Assembly: GCA_029227035.1 (NCBI GenBank)
Contig: JAQXZD010000004.1
Span: forward strand, 1-33,872
Length of the DNA stretch: 33,872 bases
Reading direction: 5' to 3'
Origin: Lachnospiraceae bacterium
GTDB taxonomy: Bacteria > Bacillota > Clostridia > Lachnospirales > Lachnospiraceae
The notes beneath the pieces were generated by a model that was given only the letters and a program-made list of their open reading frames with translations, made no database searches and was not told where the DNA came from. Made by a program: the position numbers and the translations under genes. Positions 8,912 to 17,308 of this stretch are shown here, piece after piece (position 1 is the first letter of the stretch; the number at the start of each line of letters is the position of its first letter).

Positions 8912-9475
8912 ATGGGAAAACAGAACTGGAAGCCGGGAAATATGCTGAATCCGGTGCCGGCAGTGATGGTTAGTCTGGCGGATACGGACGGAAAAACAAA
9001 TATTATAACGGTAGCCTGGGCGGGGACGGTATGTACCAATCCGCCCATGGTATCCATTTCGGTCAGACCGAACCGCTATTCTTATGGAATTCTGCAGAGA
9101 ACCGGAGAATTTGTCATTAATCTGACCAACGAGGAGCTGGTGCGAGCCTGTGATTACTGCGGTGTGGTCAGCGGAAGAGAAGTGGACAAATTTAAGGAAA
9201 CCGGTCTGACTCCGCTTGCCATGGAACAGGTTGCTGCTCCCGGAATTGCGGAGAGCCCTGTTAATATTGCCTGCCGGGTGACAGAGGCAAGGGAATTGGG
9301 AAGTCACACCATGTTTATTGCAGAAGTGCTTGGAGTTACCATAGATGATGCCTATATGGATGAGAGCGGGCGATTTGGAATCAACGAAGCCGGACTCATT
9401 ATGTATTCACACGGCGAATACTTTGCCCTTGGCAGAAAACTTGGAAAATTCGGATACAGCATACAGAAAAAGTAA
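8912..9475 (+). CDS. Flavin reductase-like FMN-binding protein
   Basis: The protein belongs to the flavin reductase-like (DIM6/NTAB) family, soluble FMN-binding split-barrel proteins that often pass electrons between NAD(P)H, flavin and an acceptor. Support comes from the N-terminal NPVPAVMVSLADTDGKTNIITVAW-like region, the PPMVSISVRPNRYSY segment and the FVINLTNEELV segment. The length of 187 residues is normal. GAGAGG lies about 11 nt before the ATG. It follows murE by 19 nt and is probably cotranscribed, but no functional link to the cell wall is evident. Its end is one base from the end of the convergent DUF4364 gene. The substrate cannot be read from the sequence. Confidence 0.88.
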   Translation: MGKQNWKPGNMLNPVPAVMVSLADTDGKTNIITVAWAGTVCTNPPMVSISVRPNRYSYGILQRTGEFVINLTNEELVRACDYCGVVSGREVDKFKETGLTPLAMEQVAAPGIAESPVNIACRVTEARELGSHTMFIAEVLGVTIDDAYMDESGRFGINEAGLIMYSHGEYFALGRKLGKFGYSIQKK

Positions 9476-9476
9476 A

Positions 9477-9992
9477 CTATTTCAGAAGCAGATCCATAAG
9501 ATATGCGTATACATCTTCGTTTTGATTTTTCCAGTTAAAACAGATAGCTTCAGCCTGTTCCCGTGTGGAGACCAAAAGAGTCAGGTCAATCATGGTATTC
9601 TCACCGGAGCAGGTCTGGCATCGGACTGCATATTTCTGATTTGTCGTCTTATAATAGTCAGCCAGCATAGAATTTTCTTTTTTAAATTCTAATTTATTTT
9701 TCTTTAAAAAATCATGAATGTCAAGCTTTATCTCATCGTTGAGCTTATCCCCGAAAAAATCGAGTGTCTCTTTTCCGGAAGAGGTCAGGGTATACTGAGT
9801 GTTGGAATGAGTAGATTTGGAAAGAATCAAATCTGCATCTGCAAGATCGCTCAGCACTTCCTGCACTTGAAAATAATCTGTATATTCCTGTTCCAGAAAA
9901 AAGTCGGAAATCTGTGTGCCTGTCAGAGGAAAACCGGCATTGTCAAGCATATACAGAATGGTCATTTTATATATTGTCAATGGTTCTGCCAT
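9477..9992 (-). CDS. DUF4364 family winged-helix protein
   Basis: The 171-residue protein resembles the DUF4364 family, small proteins with an N-terminal winged helix found widely in Clostridia and presumed to be transcription regulators. Residues 1-75 (TIYKMTILYMLDNAGFPLTGTQISDFF, then LSDLADADLI) have the helix pattern of a PadR/MarR-like winged helix. The C-terminal half has two cysteines (CQTC) and no recognisable catalytic motif. AAAGGAGAT precedes the ATG, and this site lies within the last codons of the upstream radical SAM gene. It is the last gene of the minus-strand run that starts with malic enzyme. No ligand or target is known to me. Confidence 0.8.
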   Translation of the reverse strand: MAEPLTIYKMTILYMLDNAGFPLTGTQISDFFLEQEYTDYFQVQEVLSDLADADLILSKSTHSNTQYTLTSSGKETLDFFGDKLNDEIKLDIHDFLKKNKLEFKKENSMLADYYKTTNQKYAVRCQTCSGENTMIDLTLLVSTREQAEAICFNWKNQNEDVYAYLMDLLLK

Positions 9993-9994
9993 TG

Positions 9995-10927
9995 TTAAAT
10001 CTCCTTTTGATTATAATATTTTCCCTGCCAGCAGTCCAGTTCTTTGAGACGATGATGAATCGTATTTAAAACGCGTTTCTTGTCCGTGCTCCACAGGGGA
10101 GCAATCAGAAGACGGCGCGGTCCGTCACCGGTCAGACGGTGGATGACCATCCCGGGAGGAAGAAGCGAAAGACAGCGGATGACAAGGTCACAGTACTCCG
10201 GCATATCCATCACCGGAAAAGGGTTTGTTTCATAAAGGTCAGCCAGTGCAGTTTTGCGCAGTACGTGAAGAAGCTGCAGTTTTATTCCAAAGACCGGCAT
10301 TGCAGCCACATGCCGTATTGTCTGTAACATCATCTCCTGTGTCTCACCGGGAAGCCCCAGAATGACATGGGTGATGACAGGCAGTCCGCGGGCTGAGAGA
10401 AGAGACACGGCACTGTCAAACTGTTCTACGGTGGAATGAGTATGCATTTGTGCCAGCGTCTGATTGTGTATGGTCTGCAGACCAAGTTCCACCCAGACGG
10501 GTTTGATTCGGTTTAAGTCCGATAAGAGATCCAGTACTTCGTCGGAGAGACAGTCACTTCGTGTTGCGATGGACAGGGCAACCACATCCTCTGCGGCAAT
10601 CGCCTCGGAGAAAATCTTCCGGAGGTATGGGACAGGAGCATAAGTGCCGGTATAGGACTGAAAATAAGCAATAAATTTATGGCAGTCCGTCTTGGCAGCA
10701 ATCCGCGCCTTTGCCTGAAGCATCTGTTCGGTTATGGAGAGTGCGGAGTCGGCGGCAAAATCACCGGAACCGCCGGCGCTGCAAAAAGCGCAGCCGCCGG
10801 TTCCGTATGTGCCGTCCCGGTTTGGGCAGGTCATGCCGCCGCTCAGACTCAGCCTGTAGACTTTTTCACCGAAAGTATCCAGACAGTAGTCGTTCAGGGA
10901 ATAATATCGTTTACCGTGCGAATTCAT
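9995..10927 (-). CDS. TIGR01212-type radical SAM protein (YhcC-like)
   Basis: The sequence near the N-terminus (GGMTCPNRDGTYGTGGCAFC) holds the cysteines expected to bind the radical SAM 4Fe-4S cluster in this YhcC/TIGR01212 group. The rest fits a radical SAM TIM barrel, including WVELGLQTIHNQTL and HVILGLPGETQEMM. Members cleave S-adenosylmethionine to start radical chemistry; the biological substrate of this group is not known to me. The length of 310 residues is standard. The start codon comes one base after the malic enzyme stop, with no clear ribosome site, so translation is probably coupled. Confidence 0.9.
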   Translation of the reverse strand: MNSHGKRYYSLNDYCLDTFGEKVYRLSLSGGMTCPNRDGTYGTGGCAFCSAGGSGDFAADSALSITEQMLQAKARIAAKTDCHKFIAYFQSYTGTYAPVPYLRKIFSEAIAAEDVVALSIATRSDCLSDEVLDLLSDLNRIKPVWVELGLQTIHNQTLAQMHTHSTVEQFDSAVSLLSARGLPVITHVILGLPGETQEMMLQTIRHVAAMPVFGIKLQLLHVLRKTALADLYETNPFPVMDMPEYCDLVIRCLSLLPPGMVIHRLTGDGPRRLLIAPLWSTDKKRVLNTIHHRLKELDCWQGKYYNQKEI

Positions 10928-10928
10928 A

Positions 10929-12080
10929 TCAGTGAATATGGGACTTTACAGCCTCGCTGACCACCTGGGAAACTCTCGGGTCAAAGGCTTCCGGCATAAT
11001 AAAGTCTTCATTTAATTCTTCGTCGGAGACCAGGGCGGCAAGAGCTTCCGCAGCGGCGAGTTTCATTTCTTCCGTAATCTGTGTGGCATGTCCTTCCAAA
11101 GCACCCTTGAAAATTCCCGGAAAGGCAATGACATTGTTGACCTGATTCGGGAAATCGCTTCTTCCGGTTCCCACAACCCGTGCACCGGCGGCTTTGGCAA
11201 CATCCGGCATGATCTCCGGTACAGGATTTGCCATGGCAAAGAGGATGGCATCCGGATTCATGGAAGCAACCATCTCCGAAGAGACAATATTCGGAGCAGA
11301 GACACCCACAAAGATGTCCGCACCGCGGAGTGCGTCGGCAAGGGTTCCGGTAGCATTTTCCAGGTTTGTTACCTCGGTCATCTTTTTCTGCATCCAGTTG
11401 AGATTCGGATAATCTTTTCCGATGATACCTTCGCGATCGCACATGGTTACGTGCTGGAACCCATAAGTTAAAAGAAGCTTTGTAATTGCTACGCCTGCGG
11501 AACCGGCTCCGTTGACAACAACGCGGCAGTCTTCCTTTTCCTTTCCGGTTACGCGGAGACCGTTGATGATTCCGGCCAGTACAACGATTGCCGTGCCATG
11601 CTGGTCATCGTGAAAGACAGGAATATCCAGCATCTGTTTTAAGCGTTCCTCGATTTCAAAGCAGCGAGGAGCGGAGATATCCTCCAGATTGATTCCGCCG
11701 AACCCTGGAGCAATATTCTTAATTGCAGATATAATTTCTTCTGTATCCTGAGTATCCAGACAAATAGGAACTGCATTGACATCACCGAATTCCTTGAACA
11801 GAACACATTTTCCTTCCATAACGGGCATTGCGGCATACGGTCCGATATTGCCAAGACCTAAGACGGCGCTTCCGTCAGAGACAACGGCAACCGTGTTGGC
11901 TTTCCAGGTGTAGGTGTAAGCGGCAGAAGGATCTTCTGCAATGACTTTACACGGTTCTGCGACACCCGGGGTGTAAGCAATGGCTAAATCCTCCCGGGAG
12001 CTGACCTTTGATTTTGCAATGGTTTCAAGTTTTCCGTTCCATTCTTCGTGGCATTTTAATGCTTTTTCTCTATTATCCAT
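10929..12080 (-). CDS. NAD(P)-dependent malic enzyme (oxaloacetate-decarboxylating malate dehydrogenase)
   Basis: The enzyme converts malate to pyruvate and CO2 with reduction of NAD or NADP. Family features are [12 protein letters not shown] near the N-terminus, [16 protein letters not shown], the metal-site region [11 protein letters not shown], a Rossmann loop [11 protein letters not shown] and [11 protein letters not shown] near the C-terminus. The 383-residue length matches the short bacterial form without a phosphotransacetylase domain. AAGGAG lies just before the ATG. It heads a three-gene minus-strand run and is divergent from rho. Cofactor preference cannot be settled by eye. Confidence 0.95.
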   Translation of the reverse strand: MDNREKALKCHEEWNGKLETIAKSKVSSREDLAIAYTPGVAEPCKVIAEDPSAAYTYTWKANTVAVVSDGSAVLGLGNIGPYAAMPVMEGKCVLFKEFGDVNAVPICLDTQDTEEIISAIKNIAPGFGGINLEDISAPRCFEIEERLKQMLDIPVFHDDQHGTAIVVLAGIINGLRVTGKEKEDCRVVVNGAGSAGVAITKLLLTYGFQHVTMCDREGIIGKDYPNLNWMQKKMTEVTNLENATGTLADALRGADIFVGVSAPNIVSSEMVASMNPDAILFAMANPVPEIMPDVAKAAGARVVGTGRSDFPNQVNNVIAFPGIFKGALEGHATQITEEMKLAAAEALAALVSDEELNEDFIMPEAFDPRVSQVVSEAVKSHIH

Positions 12081-12143
12081 GATGATTCTCCTTATTTTTT
12101 ATGCTTAACATAGAATAGCATTGTTATTCGTGAAAAAAAAGAC

Positions 12144-12172
12144 TTCCTATTTTTGGACGAATAGTGTATAAT
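12144..12172 (+). promoter_or_regulatory. Possible rho promoter
   Basis: A perfect TATAAT (12167-12172) lies 92 nt before rho. At a 17-nt spacing the -35 box is only TTCCTA. The transcript would have a leader of about 85 nt. Confidence 0.45.
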
Positions 12173-12264
12173 AGCTTCGTTGATAAATTCTTTAGAGTCA
12201 TATCGGACTATAAATTCCCAGAAAACGGACGAGATAGAAGAATAGAGTAAGGAGCTATCTATTA

Positions 12265-13695
12265 ATGAGAGAAAAGTATGAAAGCCTGTCTTTGGTTGTA
12301 TTAAAAGATTTGGCAAAGGCAAGAGGATTAAAGGGAATTTCAACCCTGAAGAAAAGTGAGCTTGTGGAACGGATGCTTGAAGCGGATGAGCAGGAGAAAA
12401 ATGAGAAAAAACCGGCTCCGAAAAAGAATGTTTTTCATGAAAAGAAAGAACATGCGGAGAATGGAACGGGAGTGCCGCAGGTACACGAGCAGGGCAATTC
12501 TTATAATAAGGCAAAAGAGCATGAGGGAGTTGACTCTGCGGCAATCAAAGGAGATATTGCGGATCTGGACAGCGGAATTACCGTCAGCGGAATTCTGGAA
12601 GTTATGCCGGACGGGTATGGATTCTTGCGCTGTGAGAATTATCTGCCGGGAGATAACGACGTCTATGTGGCTCCGTCGCAGATTAAGCGTTTTAATTTAA
12701 AGACTGGAGATATTGTTTCCGGCAATACAAAGATTAAAGGTGAGCGGGAGAAGTTCTCTGCTTTATTATATGTAACGACGGTCAACGGTTATCATCCGTC
12801 CGAAGCACAGAGGCGTAGAAATTTTGAGGATCTGACACCGATTTTTCCAAATCGCCGCCTGCGTATGGAACGTCCGGGTGGATCCGTGGCCATGAGGGTG
12901 ATGGACATTGTGTCACCAATCGGTAAGGGGCAGAGAGGAATGATTGTGTCTCCGCCAAAAGCCGGTAAGACCACACTTCTTAAGGAAGTCGCAAAGTCTG
13001 TCAAGATGAATAATCCGGAGATGCATCTGATTATCCTTCTGATTGATGAACGTCCGGAGGAAGTTACGGATATTAAGGAGGCAATCGAGGGGGATAATGT
13101 AGAGGTGATTTATTCCACGTTCGATGAGACGGCGGAGCATCATAAGCGTGTTTCGGAGATGGTAATAGAGAGGGCAAAGCGGCTGGTAGAGCACAAGCAT
13201 GATGTTATGATTCTTCTGGACAGTATTACAAGACTTGCAAGAGCTTATAATCTGACCTGCACTCCGAGTGGACGAACACTTTCCGGAGGTCTGGATCCGG
13301 CAGCGCTGCATATGCCAAAGCGTTTTTTCGGTGCGGCAAGAAATATGCGTGAGGGAGGAAGCCTGACCATTCTTGCCACAGCACTTGTGGATACGGGAAG
13401 TAAGATGGATGATGTGGTTTTTGAGGAGTTTAAGGGAACCGGTAATATGGAACTGGTGCTTGACCGTAAGCTCTCCGAGAAGAGAATCTTCCCGGCGGTT
13501 GATATTGTGAAGTCCGGAACCAGAAGAGATGATCTTTTACTGGAACAGGATGAGCAGGCAGGTGTGGATAATATGCGCAAGGCCTTGAACGGAATGCGTT
13601 CGGATGAAGCCGTTGAGAACATCTTAAACATGTTTGCGCATACGCATAATAATCATGAATTGGTTAATATGCTGGTGAAAAACAGAATTTTGTAA
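12265..13695 (+). CDS. rho: Transcription termination factor Rho
   Basis: Rho is a hexameric RNA helicase that ends transcription on unstructured RNA. Residues 5-40 match the Rho N-terminal helical domain (VLKDLAKARGLKGISTLKKS). A charged linker of about 60 residues, rich in Lys, Glu and His, follows. The RNA-binding cold-shock-like domain comes next (GILEVMPDGYGFLR). The ATPase core has Walker A SPPKAGKTT at about residues 229-237. The length of 476 residues is normal for Firmicutes forms with a linker. GGAG lies about 12 nt upstream of the ATG. No intrinsic terminator is visible after it, and the rpmE promoter starts 7 nt past its stop. Confidence 0.97.
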   Translation: MREKYESLSLVVLKDLAKARGLKGISTLKKSELVERMLEADEQEKNEKKPAPKKNVFHEKKEHAENGTGVPQVHEQGNSYNKAKEHEGVDSAAIKGDIADLDSGITVSGILEVMPDGYGFLRCENYLPGDNDVYVAPSQIKRFNLKTGDIVSGNTKIKGEREKFSALLYVTTVNGYHPSEAQRRRNFEDLTPIFPNRRLRMERPGGSVAMRVMDIVSPIGKGQRGMIVSPPKAGKTTLLKEVAKSVKMNNPEMHLIILLIDERPEEVTDIKEAIEGDNVEVIYSTFDETAEHHKRVSEMVIERAKRLVEHKHDVMILLDSITRLARAYNLTCTPSGRTLSGGLDPAALHMPKRFFGAARNMREGGSLTILATALVDTGSKMDDVVFEEFKGTGNMELVLDRKLSEKRIFPAVDIVKSGTRRDDLLLEQDEQAGVDNMRKALNGMRSDEAVENILNMFAHTHNNHELVNMLVKNRIL

Positions 13696-13702
13696 TTTAC
13701 AC

Positions 13703-13731
13703 TTGCATTCGGAGTATAGCTATGGTACAAT
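13703..13731 (+). promoter_or_regulatory. rpmE promoter
   Basis: TTGCAT (13703-13708), a 17-nt spacer and TACAAT (13726-13731) with an extended -10 TGG. The -35 box lies inside a 9-mer, CACTTGCAT, that recurs in both hairpin repeats downstream. A leader of about 250 nt would separate it from rpmE. Confidence 0.7.
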
Positions 13732-13828
13732 AAATAAGCTGTTTATCGGGATGTAAACGGACGAAAAGTGTCACTCTTGCAATAAGTATCATATGCGAAT
13801 CGGGTATACGGGTACAAAGAGTGGAACA

Positions 13829-13957
13829 AGGAGCACTTGCATGAAAGTCGCTTCGCGAGGCAAGTGTATAGAGAATTAATCAGAGATTAAAGGAGCACTT
13901 GCATAAAAAGTCGCTTCGCGAAGCAAGTGCGTAGGTAATTAATCGAAGATTAATTAC
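13829..13957 (+). repeat. Two tandem 62-bp repeats, each with two hairpins, in the rpmE leader
   Basis: Each unit starts with GGAGCACTTGCAT. In unit 1, CACTTGC (13834-13840) pairs with GCAAGTG (13860-13866) around an inner TCGC-TTC-GCGA stem. A second stem is TTAATC-AGA-GATTAA (13876-13890). In unit 2, GCACTTGC (13895-13902) pairs with GCAAGTGC (13923-13930) around the same TCGC-TTC-GCGA core. A perfect 10-bp stem follows (13935-13944 with 13948-13957, GAA loop). The units start 62 bp apart. The remainder of the 293-bp gap (13732-13828) has no long hairpin, only CACTCTT (near 13770) matching AAGAGTG (near 13818). The role may be regulatory or that of a dispersed palindromic element. Confidence 0.85.
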
Positions 13958-13988
13958 AGAAAACGATTAGATTAAAGAGGTGAAAATT

Positions 13989-14189
13989 ATGAGAGAAGGA
14001 ATCCATCCAGATTATTATCAGGCAACTGTTACCTGCAACTGTGGTAACACATTTGTTACAGGTTCAACAAAGCCGGAGATTCACGTGGAAATCTGTTCTA
14101 AGTGCCATCCGTTCTATACGGGACAGCAGAAAGCAAATCAGGCTCGTGGACGTATCGAACAGTTCAACAAGAAGTATGGCATGAAATAA
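13989..14189 (+). CDS. rpmE: 50S ribosomal protein L31, zinc-binding type
   Basis: L31 is a small protein of the large ribosomal subunit. The sequence [10 protein letters not shown], then TCNCGNTF and [11 protein letters not shown], is diagnostic; the two CxC/CxxC pairs mark the zinc-binding (C+) form. The length is 66 residues. I chose ATG 13989 because AAAGAGGTG lies 6 nt upstream and L31 proteins begin with M-R/K-E-G/N-I-H-P; an upstream in-frame GTG at 13980 would use up that ribosome site. A terminator follows. Confidence 0.97.
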   Translation: MREGIHPDYYQATVTCNCGNTFVTGSTKPEIHVEICSKCHPFYTGQQKANQARGRIEQFNKKYGMK

Positions 14190-14203
14190 GAGAGCGATTT
14201 TTC

Positions 14204-14239
14204 AAAAAGGTTGAGGCTTTGAGATGTCTCAACCTTTTT
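14204..14239 (+). terminator. Rho-independent terminator after rpmE
   Basis: AAAAAGGTTGAG (14204-14215) pairs with CTCAACCTTTTT (14228-14239), a 12-bp perfect stem ending in five T residues. It lies 25 nt before the DUF1385 start, so it may only partly stop transcription into that gene. Confidence 0.85.
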
Positions 14240-14264
14240 CCGTTTATGAATAAGAGGACTGGAA

Positions 14265-15185
14265 ATGAAATATTCAGGAATTGGCGGGCAGGCGGTCATG
14301 GAAGGTGTAATGATGAAAAATGCTGACCGGTATGCCGTGGCGGTCCGTAAGCCGGATCATGAGATTGATGTGAAGGTGGAGGAGTATAGGGGAACCATTA
14401 AAAATAAGAGACTTCGGAACCTTCCGGTTATCCGCGGAGTGGTGAATTTTATCGAGTCTCTGTACCTTGGCATGAGTACGCTTATGTATTCTTCTTCTTT
14501 TTTCGAGGATGAAGAGGAAGATGAGAAGCAGAAGAATATGACCGAGGAGCAAAAAAAGAAGGCAGAGAAGGCTTTGATGGGTGGAACAGTCGCTTTTTCC
14601 ATTGTTTTTGCCCTGCTTTTGTTTTTTATGCTTCCGTATTTCCTGTCCGGTTTTTTCCGTAAGGTGATTCATTCGGAGGTTTTGATTGCGCTGATTGAGG
14701 GTGTGATCAGACTGGCGATTTTTATCGGATATATTGTCGTGATTTCTTTTACCGAAGATATCCGGCGGGTATTTATGTATCATGGTGCTGAACATAAATG
14801 CATCAATTGTATTGAACATGGATTGGAGCTTAACGTGGAAAACGTCAGAAAAAGTTCCAAACAGCACAAGCGATGCGGAACAAGCTTTCTTCTGATTGTG
14901 ATGCTGATCAGTATTCTGGTATTTATGCTGATTCGTGTGGATACAAAGCTTTTGCAGATTGTACTTCGTCTGCTTTTGATTCCGGTGATTGCAGGTATTT
15001 CTTATGAGTTTATTCGGCTGGCCGGGCGGTATGACAACTGGTTTGTCAATATATTGAGTAAGCCGGGGCTCTGGATGCAGGCACTTACCACCAAGGAACC
15101 GGATGATGATATGATTGAGGTTGGAATTGTTTCTGTTGAGGCGGTTTTTGATTGGAAAACATGGCAAAAGGAAGAGAATGTATGA
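14265..15185 (+). CDS. DUF1385 family membrane protein (YqhQ-like)
   Basis: The 306-residue protein matches DUF1385, a conserved membrane family of unknown biochemical role. The family signature is visible: GGQAVMEGVMM near the N-terminus and YHGAEHK..NCIEHG in the middle, which may be a metal site because it holds conserved His, Glu and Cys. Four or five hydrophobic segments lie at about residues 105-125, 140-160, 205-225 and 228-245. Its stop overlaps the prmC start (ATGA). The cluster rpmE-DUF1385-prmC-prfA is common in Clostridia, which hints at, but does not prove, a link with translation. Confidence 0.9.
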   Translation: MKYSGIGGQAVMEGVMMKNADRYAVAVRKPDHEIDVKVEEYRGTIKNKRLRNLPVIRGVVNFIESLYLGMSTLMYSSSFFEDEEEDEKQKNMTEEQKKKAEKALMGGTVAFSIVFALLLFFMLPYFLSGFFRKVIHSEVLIALIEGVIRLAIFIGYIVVISFTEDIRRVFMYHGAEHKCINCIEHGLELNVENVRKSSKQHKRCGTSFLLIVMLISILVFMLIRVDTKLLQIVLRLLLIPVIAGISYEFIRLAGRYDNWFVNILSKPGLWMQALTTKEPDDDMIEVGIVSVEAVFDWKTWQKEENV

Positions 15186-16012
15186 CATATCGTAAAGCAT
15201 TTAGTCTGGGTGAAAGCGTACTTGAAAAAGCGAATATTGCAGATGCCAAAAATGATGCATGGCTTCTGTTGGCCATGGCATGCAAGGTGGATCATACCTT
15301 TTACTATATGCATGTGGATGAGGAGATGCCAGAGGAGCAGGCTCATGAATATGAGGTGCTGATTCGGAAGCGCGCAGAGCATGTTCCGCTTCAGTATATT
15401 ACGGGTGAGCAGGAATTTATGGGATTAAATTTTAACGTAAATTCCAATGTGCTGATACCGAGACAGGATACCGAGACACTTGTGGAGGAAGCTCTGAAAG
15501 TCGCAAAGCCGGGGATGAAAATTCTGGATATGTGCACCGGTTCCGGATGTGTGTTAATCAGCATTATGAAAAATGTGCATGGTGTGGAGGGATTTGGTTA
15601 TGATATCTCAAAGCAGGCAATCAATGTGGCAAAGGATAACGCGAAGCTGAATGATGTGTCGGCGGTGTTTGAACGAAGCAATCTGTTTGAGGATGTGATG
15701 GATGAACACTTTGACATGATTGTGTCGAATCCACCGTATATTAAGACTGCAGAGATTGCGGAGCTGATGCCGGAGGTGGCAGAATTTGAGCCCATAGAGG
15801 CACTTGACGGAAAAGAGGATGGACTGTATTTTTACCGGGAAATAATAGAAAAATGTGTGGATTATCTGACGGATGAGGGATATCTGCTTTTTGAAATCGG
15901 ATACGACCAGGCGGATGATGTATCGGCAATGCTGAAAAATGCCGGTTTTTTGGATGTGAGAGTGCAAAAAGATCTGGCAGGCAATGACCGTGTGGTTATG
16001 GGACAGTTGTAG
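15182..16012 (+). CDS. prmC: Release factor glutamine methyltransferase
   Basis: PrmC methylates the glutamine of the GGQ motif in release factors using S-adenosylmethionine. The signature NPPY is at about residues 183-186, the SAM-binding loop reads LDMCTGSGCVLIS, and the N-terminal half is the usual substrate-recognition domain (VPLQYITGEQEFMG). The length is 276 residues. I chose ATG 15182, which overlaps the upstream stop by four bases and has AGGAAG upstream; an in-frame ATG at 15152 would extend into DUF1385. Its substrate gene prfA follows 51 nt downstream. Confidence 0.96.
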   Translation: MTYRKAFSLGESVLEKANIADAKNDAWLLLAMACKVDHTFYYMHVDEEMPEEQAHEYEVLIRKRAEHVPLQYITGEQEFMGLNFNVNSNVLIPRQDTETLVEEALKVAKPGMKILDMCTGSGCVLISIMKNVHGVEGFGYDISKQAINVAKDNAKLNDVSAVFERSNLFEDVMDEHFDMIVSNPPYIKTAEIAELMPEVAEFEPIEALDGKEDGLYFYREIIEKCVDYLTDEGYLLFEIGYDQADDVSAMLKNAGFLDVRVQKDLAGNDRVVMGQL

Positions 16013-16063
16013 CGTTTGTTATTGGAACCACTGAGACTTTGGCAATAAAAGAGAGGAATAGTT

Positions 16064-17134
16064 ATGTTTGATAAATTGGAAGATTTGCTTCATCATTATG
16101 AGGAGCTTATGAATACATTAAGCGAGCCGGACGTGGCGAATGATCCGAACCGGTTTCGCAAGCTGATGAAAGAGCAGAGTGATTTACAGCCGATTGTGGA
16201 GGCTTATAAGCAGTATAAGGAGTGCAAGCAGAACATTGAAGATTCTTTGGCGATTCTGGACGAGGAGTCAGATGAGGAGATGCGTGAGCTTGCAAAGGAA
16301 GAGTTAAACGACTCCAAATCCCGCATGGGAGATTTGGAACAGCAGCTTAAGATTTTACTGCTTCCAAAGGATCCGAATGATGACAAGAATGTTATCGTGG
16401 AAATCCGTGCAGGTGCCGGCGGTGAGGAGGCAGCACTTTTTGCGGCTGAGATTTATCGTATGTATGTGCATTATGCGGAGAGACGAGGCTGGAGAGTAGA
16501 GACTCTGGAGGCAGATGAGACCGGAATCGGCGGAATGAAGTCTGTCAATTTCATGGTAACGGGATCCGGTGCATATTCCGTGTTGAAGTATGAGTCCGGG
16601 GTACATCGTGTGCAGCGTGTTCCGGAGACGGAATCCCAGGGACGTATCCAGACTTCTACCTGCAGTGTTGCGGTTATGCCGGAGGCAGAAGATGTTGAGA
16701 TAACAATTGATGAAAAAGATATCCGAATTGATGTCATGAGAGCATCCGGTAACGGTGGACAGTGCGTTAATACGACAGATTCTGCGGTGCGTCTGACACA
16801 TTATCCGACCGGTATCGTAATCTATAGCCAGACGGAGAAGTCGCAGATTCAGAATAAGGAGAAAGCTTTTGCACTGCTTCGTACCAAGTTGTATGATCTG
16901 GAACTTCAGAAGAAGCAGGATGCTGAGTCGGCAGAACGCCGCAGTCAGATTGGAACAGGAGACCGCTCCGAGAAGATCCGGACTTACAATTTCCCACAGG
17001 GACGTGTGACCGATCATCGAATTAACCTGACTTTGTATAAGCTGGACAAGATTCTGGATGGAGATATTCAGGAGATTATTGATGCCTGCATCGCGGCAGA
17101 TCAGGCGGCAAAGCTGGCAAAGATGAACGAGTAA
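16064..17134 (+). CDS. prfA: Peptide chain release factor 1
   Basis: RF1 releases the finished peptide at UAA and UAG codons. The recognition tripeptide PET (PxT type, RF1 rather than RF2) is at about residues 187-189, and the catalytic GGQ is at 231-233 in [16 protein letters not shown]. The length of 356 residues is standard. GAGAGGAA lies just before the ATG. It is the last gene of the cluster and is followed by a terminator. PrmC, encoded just upstream, should methylate Gln233. Confidence 0.98.
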   Translation: MFDKLEDLLHHYEELMNTLSEPDVANDPNRFRKLMKEQSDLQPIVEAYKQYKECKQNIEDSLAILDEESDEEMRELAKEELNDSKSRMGDLEQQLKILLLPKDPNDDKNVIVEIRAGAGGEEAALFAAEIYRMYVHYAERRGWRVETLEADETGIGGMKSVNFMVTGSGAYSVLKYESGVHRVQRVPETESQGRIQTSTCSVAVMPEAEDVEITIDEKDIRIDVMRASGNGGQCVNTTDSAVRLTHYPTGIVIYSQTEKSQIQNKEKAFALLRTKLYDLELQKKQDAESAERRSQIGTGDRSEKIRTYNFPQGRVTDHRINLTLYKLDKILDGDIQEIIDACIAADQAAKLAKMNE

Positions 17135-17158
17135 TAAACAATAATGAAATCTATATCA

Positions 17159-17196
17159 AGGCGTCGGATGACAGAAATGTTGTCCGGCGCTTTTCT
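17159..17196 (+). terminator. Rho-independent terminator after prfA
   Basis: GCGTCGGATGACA (17161-17173) pairs, with wobble pairs, with TGTTGTCCGGCGC (17178-17190), followed by TTTT. Confidence 0.85.
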
Positions 17197-17241
17197 ATTT
17201 GATAGGAATACAATTGTAAAAATGAACTTAGAAAAAGACAG

Positions 17242-17269
17242 TTGACAAAATACCCCATAGGGGTATATT
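17242..17269 (+). promoter_or_regulatory. Promoter of the csoR-copA operon
   Basis: TTGACA (17242-17247) and TATATT (17264-17269) are separated by 16 nt; TATTAT two bases later is an alternative -10. The CsoR-type operator fills the spacer, so repressor binding would block RNA polymerase. Confidence 0.85.
17250..17266. promoter_or_regulatory. CsoR-type operator
   Basis: ATACCCC-ATA-GGGGTAT is a palindrome with 7-bp perfect arms and a 3-bp centre. It matches the G/C-tract pseudopalindrome (TACCCC...GGGGTA) known for copper-sensing CsoR repressors. It is the only such site I noticed in this window. Confidence 0.88.
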
Positions 17270-17308
17270 ATCAGAGACAGAAAAACAAGGCGAAAAGTGA
17301 GGGATACA

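Noticed and set aside
12092..12544. Minus-strand open frame of 150 codons between malic enzyme and rho
   Set aside because: Most of it lies opposite the rho N-terminus and linker. It has no ribosome site and no recognisable motif.
13829..13957. Tandem hairpin repeats considered as a short CRISPR array
   Set aside because: There are only two units, no distinct spacers and no cas genes; the units form hairpins along their full length.
15152..15182. Longer N-terminus for prmC from ATG 15152
   Set aside because: It would overlap DUF1385 by 34 nt without a ribosome site. ATG 15182 has AGGAAG upstream and a four-base overlap with the upstream stop.
14274..15200. Long open frame (308 codons) on the minus strand opposite DUF1385
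   Set aside because: It mirrors the DUF1385 gene, which has clear family motifs, a ribosome site and operon context. The antisense product has low-complexity His/Lys/Gln/Leu composition and no motif.
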